Part shown: positions 1-13,864 of the stretch, piece after piece
How the letters are laid out: each line of letters starts with the position of its first letter
Position numbering within the stretch: the stretch's first letter is position 1
NCBI GenBank assembly: GCA_948567375.1
Contig: OX419756.1
Coordinates: forward strand, 40,748,333-40,812,332
DNA length: 64,000 bases
Source of the DNA: Lunularia cruciata
Taxonomy: Eukaryota; Streptophyta; Marchantiopsida; Lunulariales; Lunulariaceae
Direction of reading: 5' to 3'
The notes under the pieces: generated by a model
What the model saw: only the letters and a program-made list of their open reading frames with translations
The model's database searches: none
What the model was told of the DNA's origin: nothing
Translations under genes and position numbers: made by a program

Positions 1-1373
1 AGGAACAATGAGATCAATAGATTAAGTAATCACCTAAAAATATATATATTGATAGCATTGGACTTTGATTAATATTCGATTGTAACTATAGTTGCTTTGA
101 TTCTAATAGCTTGTCTCAACAAGTAGAAATTTTCAAAATAGATAAAGAGTGGTTTCCTAAGATGGATGAAAATAACATGTTAAAGAGAGCAAAGGACAAA
201 AAAAGAAAACTATATGTGATTTTCTTTCACAATGAAGAAGAGTGTTTGCATATGAGTCAGGCTATTAAGAGTGTTCGCATATGAGTCAGACTATTTGGAA
301 ATCTTGTTAATAGCATATTCTTATTAGAATAAAATAATTTGCTTTGTTTTAACTACTTTACTTTGTTACCGTAGTTGTCTTGCTATATTTACAAAACTCA
401 AATTTGTATCAAATCAAAACTATGAACTATAAAGAAAAGAAAAGAAAAGAAATTTTTTTAATTCTTAAAAAGCAATATAAATCTTATGAAAACTTTGATA
501 TAATAATAATTAGTTATTTAAATAATTTAATTACTATTGTGTGTTTTTCTCTAATTGACTATATGTTTCTTACTTCTTTCATATTTTGGTCTTTTTATTC
601 CATATATAGAAGATCTAATAATATTATCATATTTTCAATCAAATTAAATTAAAGGTAAAAGCACTGTGGGATTGTTTGTGATTTCTCTTCAAGAGTATTA
701 AATATATAAAGCATTCCAAAAAGGTTCGAAGAGAATATGATATAGGATGTTAAAAAATGAACTTCTCCTACATGGTAAATGTTGACTTCCTTTAAAGATA
801 ATGGAACCTTCAAAGTTATTCTTAAGGGATAAAACTTAACATTTGAGACAATTGTTAACATATATACTTGTTGGAAGTTGTATATCTAACGGGTAACCAC
901 AAGTAGTTAACAAGATGGTTAACTTGTAGCTTTGTTAATAGTTGCAATGCTACTTGAGTGTCACATTCAACAAGGCCAGCAATGTTGAGTTCCATTTTCA
1001 AATAATTTCATTTAAAAATAATTTAAAATCATCATATTTTCTTGACTTCACAAGGGATCATATAATATTTGTTAAGAAGTGTTACTAACTAGTCCAATAG
1101 TTTGTATAAAATATACCTCAACCACTATATTTTTGTTACTTTATACTCAAATAATTTGTTAGTACTTCTTATAATGAGCCAATAGTTTAATGTGCACAAA
1201 CATAAAAGTCAATCCTTGGTCCAAGATATATATTCTATTTATTTAAAACCTAAACTTATAATTTTTCCACATAGGCATTTTCTCTACAATAATAATACTA
1301 TGTTCCAATAAATCATAAACTATTGAGGTGATAATACAATGTCAACCAAAAAAATTAGTACTATGGTAAGAAA
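1..1373. other. AT-rich intergenic DNA, nothing recognised
   Basis: Very AT-rich sequence with only short open frames that lack recognisable motifs. A near-duplicated phrase containing catatgagtcag occurs at about 250 and 280. I see no transposon domain, RNA gene or convincing exon. It is probably old decayed repeat DNA. Confidence 0.5.
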
Positions 1374-1423
1374 TTAATTGTTCCTTTAAGGATAGGGACC
1401 CCTATCCTTAAAGGAACAATTAA
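1374..1423. repeat. Perfect inverted repeat, 24-bp arms, 2-bp centre
   Basis: The left arm (1374-1397) and right arm (1400-1423) are exact reverse complements over 24 bp, separated only by AC at 1398-1399. The arms contain CCTTTAAGGATAGGG and its complement. Such a perfect hairpin in otherwise mutated AT-rich DNA suggests recent origin or gene-conversion-type correction. The loop is too short for a usual microRNA precursor. Confidence 0.9.
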
Positions 1424-1745
1424 AAATGGCTAGACTTGAAGAGAAGTGTCACAATTAGCAATTTGTTTATTGTGACATGTTTATCTTCTTGGGTAAGAAT
1501 CAATTCCAAAAGAGAGTAGTGTCACCAACTATGGCACAATACATCAAATGGAAAAATAAAATATCACTTTCACTAAGGTTAAGTTCCAACTATTTTGTGA
1601 AGGTGATGATTCAATCAATTCTAATAGTGCTTCTTCACTAAAGAGACATTCAACTCCAAAGATCATGCTCTAATCTTCCAAGATGCATAAATTTGAAGGC
1701 AATTGCATTGATAATAGTACTTTGCCTTTTAATTATATGGCACTT

Positions 1746-2505
1746 TGTAGTACCAATAGCTAGATAGATGATCTAGACATGAAATTTGGGTTAGTAACAT
1801 TTGGAAGAATGTTATATATTATGGATTAAGTAGATAAGCTAGAGGTATCACCAAAAGAGCACTTCTACTAATAGGCTAAAAAACCAACCATACTTGGAAA
1901 CTTTAGAATCAATAACTATGCATATGATGTAGAGGTGAAACTTGGGGTGGTGACATGTGAGAAGATGTTACACATGATGGATAATGTAGATCAGATAGAT
2001 GTATCACCAAAAGAGCACTTCTACTAATAGGGCAGAAGCCAAAATAGGCCTAAGCTTCAATGGCAAATTTGGAGGCCTAAACGGGTGAAATAGGCCTTGA
2101 AAATGTGCAAATTCACCCCCTAACAAGGGAAAGGTGAGCATTCTCCTCCCCCCCGCCCAATTTGTCTCACCAAGAGCTTTCCAATGGTACCTCACCCACA
2201 TGATTATGAGATTCATACAAGAAGATTCCCTAAAAGATTCTATTTAGTCAAAGCCTGTTTGACCAACCAGATGGGACAAAGACCAATATGTCACCCATCC
2301 AATCAAGTAATCTAAGAGTGGAGCTTGCTGACAAGTCACCTATCCATGTACCTAATCATATGGTAGAGTTTCATTGGAGGAGATCCTCCTTGGCTATATA
2401 ATAAAGATAAGGTGCTACTTTGGAGCATAGGAGGATTGAGTGTGAAATCTGTGTTTTCTCTCTTGTATCTCTCTTGAAGAGTTCTCTTGTCCTCTAAGTA
2501 TTATA
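1746..2505 (+). mobile_element. Solo LTR, gypsy family B
   Basis: This region matches the LTRs of the family-B gypsy element at 40213-46849 in reverse orientation. It starts TGTAGTACC and ends near TATTATA. Probable target duplications are cactt (1741-1745) and tactt (2506-2510), which match at 4 of 5 positions. Inside are two copies of a U3 block containing the phrase tatcaccaaaagagcacttc, a C-rich tract near 2143, and a TATA box (ctatataataaag, about 2394). There is no internal coding region, so it is best read as a recombination-derived solo LTR. Confidence 0.75.
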
Positions 2506-4577
2506 TACTTTCAACATTATAGTTCATTTTTTAATGTATAAAGGCATTGCTTTGCTTAGTGTAAATTGTAAAGGATGCAAAAAACTAATCACAAGTATGA
2601 ATGGTCTTTCACACTCAAGCACTAGAGTTTCTACTATAAAGTTCTTCACCACTACTCAACAAAGACATATAACCAATATTCAAAATTAAAGCAAAACCAA
2701 AAAAGGTATTTTTTAAATTTTGTTTTATTCATAATTAAATAACTAAATGAATTATTTACACTTGATTGTAACCTCAACTAATTTATTGCTACTCTAAACC
2801 AAAGAAATCTAATGATTGTAGCACACCAAAGATATTCTTGGCTCATCTTCACTATATATTGCTAATATTATATTTGTCTCCTATCTATTTGCATGTAAGT
2901 TGATTAGGTACCTTATACATGTCAAAGAAGGTATCTATTCTTTTGCAAAGACAGTTTACAAGTTTAACTCCTTTGGACTCACTACTCCAAAGTATACAAC
3001 TACAAATATCTATAACTATGAAGTTCATTGAACTGCTTCATACTCCAAAGATAAAAGAAGTACAAAAAACTCATTCAACAAAGATTCTTTGAGCTAAGGT
3101 AATATTGCAAAGAACTACCTTTGCCTTCATAAATCCTAACAAGGAGCTTGGTCCACTCCTTAGTAATTCCAATAAGAGGTATCAAAAGTCTCAATGAACT
3201 TCCTAAGTTCACTAAGTCAATGAATTTCTTAAGGTTCCTAAGTCCAATGGCTGGTTGGTCCATCTTTTCATCTTTGTATGTCTTCCCTCCCAACTTCTAG
3301 AGCCTCTAGTCATGTAATGGAGTCTTTATTGCCTTTCCTTGAGCTACTTCCTCCAACATGACTAAAAATTGAGCTCAAGCGTTCTCTAGTTGCTTGAGGA
3401 TCTTTGCTTCCTCATAGTGGTTTTTCAATGTCTCCACTCCTTCTTTGCCTCCTCCAACATTTGTGATCAATTTTCTACCTCTCTTCCTTCTCCTTCTTCA
3501 ACTCTTCCACAATGTTCTATAATTGAACAACTACCTCCATTTGGACATTTTCATTCCAAGGTAACCATCCTTATCTTATCAACCTCTATTTCTCTCCAAA
3601 TACTTACCACTTCTTCATCTTTGGCCTTTAGCTACTCCTCATACCTTGTTGGTTTTTTTAATGCTTGAACCAATGGGATCTCCAATCTCCTTTTAGCCTT
3701 CAAATGTCCTATCTATATGGGATATGTTTTGCTACAAGTGAAGTCTTCTATCTCTTTGCCTCATAATTTTCTTATACAATAACATTTTCCTTTTTGGCCT
3801 CGTCCTTGTACAAGGCCATATTCTTCTATAACCCTTCCTTTACCTTATTGGTGTAGATTACCTTATGGAGCTTTGAACAAGGGAACAAATTGGACAAGTG
3901 ATATGTAATCAACCACATCTTGGTAGACTTCTTGATTAGACCCTCCTTTATTGTTACTCCTTGCTCTTTGTCAACCTCTCCCCCCACTTTGGTATGTAGT
4001 CCAATAGGAGGATCTTTGCTTTTGCACTCAATTTCCACCTTCCATTTGGCTTGTTCTTTGTAGGGTTCTCATTGAGCTCCACTTATTTTCCTTTAGGGCC
4101 ATGCTCATGTTATCCTTTGGGGATTTTTTCCTCCTTATATGAGGCTATGAGGTTATTTGAGCCAATGTTGAGTATCTTTGCTTGGTCTTCTTGATCTGAT
4201 TGGTATGCTTCTTGCTATTCTAGATTTTGGGCAGACTTTACATCTTTATATTGGTCTTTGTCTCAACATCCCAATGCATACCCATACAAGTTAAGAAATT
4301 ATTCTTCATCTTGCTTCTCATCTTTATAGTTTTTACTTCCTCCTCCAAAAACACATCTTTGACATGAGGATTATTTCTCAATCTCTTCTATGGGTTTTGG
4401 GATCGTAATGGAGTCATCCTCTTCTTTGTTGTATTGATTGCAAAAGCAATCTCTTATTCATGGCCCAGAAGCAAAATCAAAGTAACCAAAACTGGAATCT
4501 AATTTGTCTATTTTGAAACCATAATATAATGAAGAAAAAATATTTGTTTGAAGGCTTTTTGTATATGAGATCCAACT
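2506..4577. other. Intergenic DNA with a pyrimidine-rich stretch
   Basis: From about 3300 to 4450 the plus strand is rich in ctt/cct runs. The minus strand would read as a Lys/Glu-rich, coiled-coil-like protein, but every frame is broken by stops. This could be the relic of an expressed sequence or a non-autonomous transposon. No family motif could be named. Confidence 0.35.
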
Positions 4578-4701
4578 GAAATGGTTTTTTTCCTTTTACT
4601 ATTATTCACATATCAAGTGAACTGGTTTTTTTCCTTTTACTATTATTCACTATATCAAGTGAAATGGCTTTTCTCCTTTCACTATTATTCACGGTATCAA
4701 A
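4578..4701. repeat. Tandem repeat, three units of about 41-42 bp
   Basis: Units start at 4578, 4619 and 4661. Each begins with gaa(a/c)tgg, continues through a T-rich run and cttttactattattcac, and ends with tatcaa. Units 1 and 2 are nearly identical; unit 3 is more diverged. This is an ordinary short minisatellite. Confidence 0.85.
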
Positions 4702-7700
4702 CTCTAGCATCTTGTTAAGTAGGTGTGAATGAAAAAGATGCTTAAATTCAATAATCTATATTTTTTTTAAACCATCTACCTTCTTTTACCTTCACCTATT
4801 TTGATAGTGAGATAAATGTATAGGTGATAAGAACAACTTCTAGCACAAGAATAATATCATAGTTGCATCATATAGAGATGGATGTTTTGGAAGACAAATG
4901 TTTCGAGAGAAAAATAGGATATGACATAATGGATGAGTATTTTATGGATAAAGAAAATGAAGCTTGTTTTTCTTTTGTATGAAGTACACAATAGCTTGTA
5001 CTTTTGCATTGAGATGGGTTTCTAGAATGCAATCTCTAGAGACAAGGATATAATTTCTAAAAAAATATGAAACCAAATTTTGCCTTCTACACCAAATATG
5101 ATGTAAAAAATATTAGGATAAGAAGAATAATTTTGTTATAAGATAAAAAATGGTACTTTAGTAGTTAAGACAAGTATAGACTTATTGTGGGTCAGTATTC
5201 TTGTTAGAAAATATGTTTAAATTTTATTTCAAGTGAATATTCAAATGTTGAGCTTTACAATCTATTAGATGACTTCACTATCATGAATTATGATTACAAC
5301 ACAGACAAAATTTAAGCATCCTTTTAACATGTAAAATAATTTATGAAACATGGCTGACTTCACAAATTTACAGATTCTTGGTAAGGATTCATTTGCAAGG
5401 AACACTCATATATTGAATCAAATACTAGAACATATTTTACAATCCTTGGTATTGTGAATGATGATAATCTACCACATTATTACTTTATGTATAGTTATTC
5501 TTTTGTCTTTTGCTTAACTTCAATTGATAAGTCAATGGTGTATTTTTTTCCAATATGTTTCCAAAGGTTTTGTACAAATAAGCTCACTAAAAAGGTTATA
5601 ATTATTATGTATATTAAATAAAATTGGTTTTTTAGTAATGCATATGGTATATTTCATGGATTCCAATAGGTAGTGAGTTGAATGTTGCTTTGATTATGAT
5701 CATACCTTAGAGTACACAAAAATTGTAGGGACTACAGAAACATTTCCTTCAACAAAACATCATCTTCAACAAGCATGGGGAAAATGTTAAAGTTGTATTG
5801 CAAGTGGGTAGTACAATGGTTATGCCTCAAGTATTATTTCAATGCAAATTTAAGTATCAAGTAATCCAAAAGGAATTTTCCAAGTGGCAAGGTAAATATA
5901 CTTTAGTGTTGTAACTGCAGCTTGATAATACCATATAGGAAAATATAAATTCTACATTTTTGGATATTTTCTCCTTTGGTAAAAATAGGAATTGTAGTAA
6001 AATCAAAATAGTTTATTTTGTTAATTAAGTGTTATATGATAGACAAATAAACTATTAAGGGAGATCAATGAGCATTTGAGATAGGAAAAGTATTTTACTC
6101 TACTTGCCTTGATATGAACTTCAATCATGGTGTCTTACAATCCTAAACCAAGAGTTATGGTACTCACAAAATATAGAATAACTATTCATGGCTGAAGTAC
6201 ATGACATCACTTATTTAAAATTTACATTGCATTCAGTTCAATTGACAGTTTAAATATAGTTTATAGATGGCAAAACTCAAGTTTGAAGTAAGTAGTTTTC
6301 CTTTGGTTACTTTGGTTACTTTAGAGAATGAAGCAACTCTTATGGTGACTTGAAGATGAGATGATAGAGCTTAAATCAGTTTTAATTAGCTTAAAAGCTT
6401 ACTATTAATTTCAGATATTGAAAACAAATGATCAAATGGTGTATACATTGCAATTGATCTTAGATATAGAGAGTATTATGTACTCAATTGTTTAAAGTAT
6501 TTTAATAATTAAAAAATAGATTGGCAAAGATCATTCTTGGTTTCTAAAAGTTTGAGAACAAATCTACATAAAGTAATGAGTGACATTATTCATCATTTGC
6601 CCTTACAACTCAAGAAGACAATAGATTGTGGATATTAAGAAATATTTTGAGCAAATAGAGGTATTGCAATATAACAAGTTCATGTGTTTGAGGAAAGGAG
6701 ATAATTCTATCTGAGTCTTACTTAGGCTCAAATTGGAAATTTTATGGATCCATCAAGATCTAAAACTCATATTGGTGACTTAATTGCAAGGGATATGTTT
6801 ATTTTTCTAGTTTCAAAAGCAAATTATAAAGATATCATTCTGATTGAAAGAATATATGAGATCAAGTTGTTACTTGATGATACCAAGACAATTCCAAGAA
6901 GAAGTGTTGATCCAATGATATACACAAGAAGCTACAAATGTTTGGATTGACACATGCTTTCTTTGAACTTTCTAAAATATTTCTTATTTCTAAAGGCAAC
7001 ATTGAATGTAGATTTAGGAAACAAGTGGTAGAAATATCAAATTGAAATGCTAAAGCTTTTATTTTGAATTTAATATAAGACAACCCCTTAAAGCTACAAC
7101 TTGCAAATTAAAAAAGTACACTTTGTCAATGTATGATACAAAATTTGAGAGCTTTCTTGCTTCAAATCCACCAACTTAGTCAAAATGACGGAATTTCATG
7201 AACCTTCATGGACTGATTGTGAAATTCAATCTACAAATCCTTATATAAAATAATATCAAACATCAAATGACAAAAGTAAAAATAAACTAAGCTATGCATG
7301 CCACCTTCAAGTACTAGGTTATGCACAATTGGTATGAGAGACAAAAAAAGCGTTGTTGGATAGAAACCCTAACACTCATTTCTCTTATCTTCTACAAATC
7401 ACAAATGATGATATTTACCAAAAGACTATAAACAGGAATTTAATGAAAATTAATTTAAATTGCAATCATTGCTTCTCTACACCAGCACCACTAAGTGATA
7501 TACTTGTTGGCAACTAAACATCTCCTAGACCATAGAAGAAATTCATTGAAATAATGATTTGAAACAAAGAAAAATTTATAGATATTTTGCATAGTTCATA
7601 TAAAAGATTAATAATTGCATCAATATTACCAACCAAGAACTCTCAACATATTCTTATTTTCCAATTAATACTAGCTTATTTTTATTATTAAAATATGAGT

Positions 7701-9282
7701 AATAAGAACTGACTAGTTCTTTTATTCTAGATGACTAATGACATCATGTGGAATATTAAAATTCTAACAAAAAATCTAATACTAAAGAGGTGTATTTAGT
7801 AACTAAAAAATGTAACCTCTACTATTAAAAAACAAGTACAGTTGTATTGATAACAAATGATATAACAAAAAAAAAGTTTTTTTCTTTTATATATCAAGCA
7901 GATAAACTCAACTTATGAGTGTGCCAAGTTTGATGAAGTTGTTAAGTTAAGGATGATGGATACGCTCAACTGCGTACTTGGACCATCAATTAAGACTATA
8001 CAAATATTCTTATGTTTTCTTTTATTACTTTGTGAATCTACTTATATATTCATGTTTGAAAGAGGTTTTATACTAACAATAAATTATGTCATTTAATTTT
8101 AATATATATGTTTATATATATGTTTATATATATGTAATCAATAACTAGAAAAAGGTTCAAGTTAAGATTATAATAAATGTATGAACATTGAAGTCTTTAG
8201 CAAATTCTTCTAATCTTAAACTTGTTTTTTCATATATAAAAACATAAAAGTTTTATCATAGGCTATAATCTCATGAGAATAATATACAAATATCATAAAT
8301 TTTGCAAATTAAAATTGATCTGTCTGTTATATCCTGTAAATAAAATAAATATAAAATTGAAAAAATAGTTATTATCCTATCAAACAAAAAGTGAACCCAA
8401 ATTCCAAATGAGTATATTTTGTTACTTAAAGGTATATCCTTGAATATTTAGTTACTTGAAGATTGCTTGTATGTATATTGTATGTTGTAGGAGAGATGGC
8501 ATTAATAAATTACTATTTTTAAATAGAATTGAATTATGTTTTTTCCTTCTCTATTCAATAAATAAGATATTCTTATTCTGTATTTGAAGACAGAATTTGA
8601 CATCAAAATATAGATAATTTTCAAGTTTGTACTTTAATAGAATTTCATGATGTCATGCTTTGTATTTATTGTACATAATAGGAAGTCCATTAGGTAGATC
8701 TTTTTAGTAATTAAAAAATAATAATCATAAGTAGGATATTTTTCTATGTTGTTTTAAAAATGAAGAATATAGTAGTACTAGTTTATTTAAATATAGTTTA
8801 TAATCTAATTTAATTTAAAAGTATAAAGTTTAAATTGTATTTTATAAATCATTTTAATTTGCATTTGAACTAATATTTAAAGTGTCAAAATACATTATGT
8901 TACCAGAACTTTACTTAGTAATTTGAATAATCACATAATCAAGTAGGATTAATTATAATATTTGCATCATACCCTTTTTTTCCCATTTAACATGTGTAAG
9001 GTCTTACGAAATACATTTCTTGAATTTTTTTTTCTATTTTGTCCTAAGGTAGCTTTAAATTTTCTAACACAAGATATAGAAAAAGTCTGACCTTAATTAA
9101 TATAAGCATGATATATGATGGATGTTATAATTATTTGATTTTTTCACTTTTATGTTGTATACGTATTCCTTCAAAAAATGGTTAAGGAGTATCCATTTAT
9201 ACAAACTCTACTGTTTTCTTGAGATTCTTATGTAGATTATGAAAGAACATATCAATTTTGCAATTAGTCAAAGAAAATATAG
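4702..9282. other. AT-rich intergenic DNA, nothing recognised
   Basis: There is no convincing gene or transposon domain. The open frames near 6744-6950 and 6862-7083 are short, overlap on opposite strands and match no motif I know. A small tandem array of three tttatatatatg-type units lies near 8100-8137. Confidence 0.45.
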
Positions 9283-9334
9283 TAGAACTTTGATAATAGA
9301 TAACTCTTTGGAGTTATCTATAATCAAAGTTCTA
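9283..9334. repeat. Near-perfect inverted repeat, 24-bp arms, 4-nt loop
   Basis: Arms 9283-9306 and 9311-9334 are reverse complements with a single mismatch. They flank the loop tttg at 9307-9310. Arm length equals that of the hairpin at 1374-1423, although the sequences differ. The function is unknown. Confidence 0.85.
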
Positions 9335-12079
9335 ATATATTCTGAGCATTCAAATAAAAGGATCATATATTTGTGAAATATTTTCAATTAATTTGTAAAT
9401 TTCATGATGTGGAAAAAAAGGTAACAACATGTAGATTGTAAAATTTAAGACTTTGCTTCAATAATTGTAGGACTCAAATTTTGAGTTATTGTGCTTGTAA
9501 GAGTTAAAGTGTAGGTTTGATTGATGATCCACTCTAAATATTATAAAAAGGGTTTAACAACATGGATTCCCATTAGAAGACCTCTTAAACCAACCATTTT
9601 AAGTGGTAATAAAGTGACATTAGTTGTTCTTATGTGGGAAAGTATAATAAGGTCACTTTGTTAATATTAAGTTGAGATTACTTTTTGTGGTTTTTATTTC
9701 TACAACCATGCATGCAAGTTAGTGCCATAGCCATGATTGAAAGGAAGTGCAAGTATATGCATCCAAATTCTTACCATGAGCAATTCATTAACAAAGCAAC
9801 TTTAAAATGGCTCTTTCATCTGATACTTCTAGATATAACGCATTAAATTACTTTCTTATTATGTTTTGCTTAGGTTCATAGAACAATGTGTTTAGATCAT
9901 AAGTAGCACTTTCAATCATTCATGTTTAATAGTTTTGAAAAGGTTTCAAGAGAACTAATGTTTAAAGGTCATGATCAGATTGAAATAAAACCAGTATTTT
10001 AATATTTCATATTGCTTCCATATTCTTCATATGTATAAATTGGGCATAAAGATGCCTCTTTTTAATTTTGTTATAGAGACTAATATATTTTATAAGTAAT
10101 ATTAGAAAAACATAATGAAGCAGTTGTGCTCTTCAGCTCAATTATTTATCAAGCCAACAACTTTTTTAATGGTATTTTACATTTTTCTTGTGTTCTTTAT
10201 GGTCGCCTTCACACTTTTTTTACATTTTCTCAAATAGCACGTTGTACCTTGTGGATTGTCGGGCAAAGTGAATTAAATCAAGATCAACTGAGCACTCTAC
10301 AGTTGAAGTGCTAATAGGTCATAAAATTTGCTAGATGATGGAGATTATCATCAAGTTAGTTAGTTTCTAGTACTAATTGTATTTCAAAAGGACTTAGTTG
10401 ACAACAATTACTCTTTTGCTTGGTCAAAAAATTCTTTTAACTTATCAAATCACTTTTCAAAACTTTTGGAAATTTGTTAAGATAGTAGAAAATGTTAATG
10501 TTTGCTATTATATAAATTTACTCTATCAGCATTTTTCATATTATATTCTAAAGCTAGCTTAAACCACCAAAAAATATATAGTTTATATATAGCTCTGAAT
10601 TCAATTACTATCTAAGCAAATATATTAGTCTATTATACATTCCAAGGTGCAAATCCTTATATCAGATTTCTGATTATTTATTTTAGCAAGATTAAAAAAT
10701 TGTTTTGTTAAACCACACTTCTTCATGTTCTAAAGTTTTATTTGTTTTTTAAGGTACTCCGTTTTTATCTTTGTGTGAAATGTATGGAATAAATCACAGC
10801 TTTAGACAATTTAGTTGAATCAAGGTTAAAATTAGTTTTAGATTATATTTAAAATTAATATTTAATGGAATTTTAAGCTTATGCAATCATACAAAAAATT
10901 CAAAAAACATATCTTGGTCATATTCATAAAGTTTTTCAAATTGAATTCTTAATTTTATTTTCTTTACTAGCTATATTATAGATTCTAAATTTAGATAATA
11001 AACTTACATTTCGATTCCATTCTCTTCTCAAACCTGCAATAGACTAAGGTTTATGAAACATTGTATGAAACTATCAATTATTGCTAAAATGATATTTTCT
11101 TATAATTATTTCATGACAAGGTTTATAAAAGGTTTGTAATCTGGTATTGGAAATTATAATATTTGTTCAGGAAGTATATGCACAACCTTACTATTTGAAA
11201 AGTAGCAATATAGTATTGATTGTTCACTTGAAAAAATACACTTATAAGCTCAATCACAAGTCCATATTAGTGACTTTATTACCCTCACTTCTATTCTTAA
11301 CTTTCTTTGTTTCCTTCTACATTCTACATATAACATATATTTTTTATTTGTGATGATGTTAGTTGGGGAGGGGAGATTTATTGGGGAGATGATATTTGAA
11401 TGATATATATTTAATTTATTATTGAGGAAAGATCAATCAATACGAGCTTCATTTAGCATGTCATTTGAATGCTCCAAATTTTGCTTGTAAGAAGAAAGAA
11501 AATTAGCACTTGTGATATCATGAGTTTGTTGTTACTTTAGTGAATTAATAAAGTAATTTTCTGTCAACCTTGTTGTCTTCAATAAAGAAGTAAATAAATA
11601 GAGGTTATCAACAATTTTACATATAATTTAGTTTTATTATTGACCTTGTAGAATTATATTAACAGAATAATATTATCTGTAATCTCTAGAAACAATCATA
11701 TTCTAGTCATGAAGAAAATTAATAGGTAAATCTAGAATTTTTAATATAAAGCTTATTTTTTTGATATATTTACTACTTCTTATTAAGGATGTTTTATGTC
11801 TTGTTTCATTAAAACAAGTGTTTCTTAAATTTTCAAAACAAAATTATCATCAAAACAACAAGGACAATGAGACTATAGTTGCTTTAGATCAACAACTTAA
11901 AAAGTCATATATCTTATTCAGTAAATGAATCAAGTGCAATATAAACCATACAAATGAGTTTATAGATGATAATTGTTACATTTTTAGGTATTTATAATAT
12001 TTACTTGGTCTCATATTGATAAAAAAATTCAAAAAAGTATGAGTCCTCGTAATAAAGTATAACATATATATAAATATAA

Positions 12080-12139
<60 letters not shown>

Positions 12140-13864
12140 AAAACAATAAATTATTGGTCTTTTTTATTGTTGGTCTTGAGTCTAGGAAAATCTACTCTTA
12201 TTTTGGATATATAGAAAATATGATATTGGTTTGATTTGTATCAAAATTTGAAAATTCTTTATCCATAACTATTATTTTGAATTTAACAAATGAAAAATGA
12301 GGAAAACATACATTAATGCTTAACACCAACTGTCTAAATGTAAGGCATGGTCAAAAGTAGGACAATGGAGTTTGTTAATTTGGAGTTATACTTAAAACTT
12401 ACTAAAGGCTCTTACACTTGGAACTTACAAAAAGCTTTGTCCACATACATTATAAGAAGCCATGTTCTATGTGATATACTCTTTCCAAAACAAACAAGCC
12501 TTCTTGTTCTCACATTTTAGCAAGAATTGAAATAGTAGAAACCATATATATTAAAATACTTGATTATTACAATAGATCATAGATGTCAAAATATCATCAT
12601 GTAATGATTTCAAAAGCAATACATTATAGTGGGTTTAAATCCAATTAAAATGGCATTTAACAGAACATGTATGATTAGCAAGGAAACTTCAAATAGAAAT
12701 CATTGAAGAAGGTTTGAGAGGCCAAACTACCAAAGAGGATCATTTTTCAAGTGAAGTTTCCTAAAGATTAATTTTCTAACTCTGAATAATGATCTTTCAT
12801 GCTTATATTGATCATTATAGTTAGCCTTAAAACATATAAAGTAACATTTCACAAAAACTCTAGCAAAATTAAGGATCATTTTCCTGTCATCATAAATTTG
12901 AAGCACACCAATTTTTAATTGTAATATTTTTATAATTTATTTAATAATTTAGTATTTATTGTCTAATTTTATTGATCATATCAATAATCTAGACCAAGAG
13001 GACATTTTTTATAGACTTTCTCCATCAACATCAATTGCAACAAGGTGATAAAAGTAAGTAAGTGATATAAGACAACTCGTAGAAGATCAATGTAAACTTG
13101 TAAATTTTCTATGAATTCAAAGGTAATTTTTATCAAAGACTTGTCATAATTAAAGTGATTATATTCCAAAGCATGCTTAAAACTTTAAATTATTGAAAGT
13201 ATATTATATTTACTTATTGGAACATTTTGGAATCTTACCAAAGTACCCAATACAGTCAAGTTATGAAATAGCTCTTGAGTCCTAAACAAGAGTTGATTAC
13301 TTTAATTTCTTTGTTAGTATGGAACAATAATACAAAACATTTTCATCCTTTTTAATCCAATTCAAAATAATTTTTATATCACAAGTTTGATTATTGGTCT
13401 AAGTCAACCTTTTTCTTACAAATACTAGTGTTTTCTTCAACTCTAGAAGTTAAACTTGGTTAAGTTTATATATAGCCATGGAAATTGGTTAATAGCTTAA
13501 TAAGTGATATTTTTTAGGTCATTAACTACTATTCTTAGTGATAAGTCACGAGAGTTTTTCAAGACTTTGTATCTTGCCTAAATTCAAGAGTTGTCATGAA
13601 TATATATATTGCTACACAATATTAATCAATGGTAACATCATATACTATATAAACACAACTCTTACATACAACATACATAAATTCTAAAGTGCCACAATAA
13701 TAAGTCAAGTCTCAACTTGGATCAGAAATCAAATCTCAACTTAATGATCTGCCAACAACAATCAAGCCGTATGCACTCTAGCCAATAGTCTCCAGGTGAC
13801 ATTTGTATGCCTCTGTCCACCACAACCAAGAACTCAAAAGCTAAACATCAAAGAAGTGATCTCC
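9335..13864. other. AT-rich intergenic DNA with a microsatellite
   Basis: No gene or recognisable transposon domain is visible. The only distinctive feature is the AT microsatellite at about 12064-12135. The frames at 10126-10314 and 11147-11353 are short, hydrophobic and of AT-rich composition, and I treat them as chance. Confidence 0.45.
12064..12135. repeat. AT-rich microsatellite
   Basis: The array starts with several ataaat-type units and continues as an uninterrupted (TA)n run of about 40 bp. It is simple sequence and likely to be polymorphic in length. Confidence 0.95.

Noticed and set aside
1374..1423. MicroRNA precursor
   Set aside because: A 2-nt centre and perfect pairing are unlike plant microRNA hairpins, which have larger loops and a few mismatches.
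6744..7083. Opposite-strand frames near 6.8-7.1 kb as genes
   Set aside because: Short, overlapping, motif-free and of local AT-rich composition.
12064..12135. Origin of replication or scaffold attachment site
   Set aside because: An AT microsatellite alone is not evidence for either.
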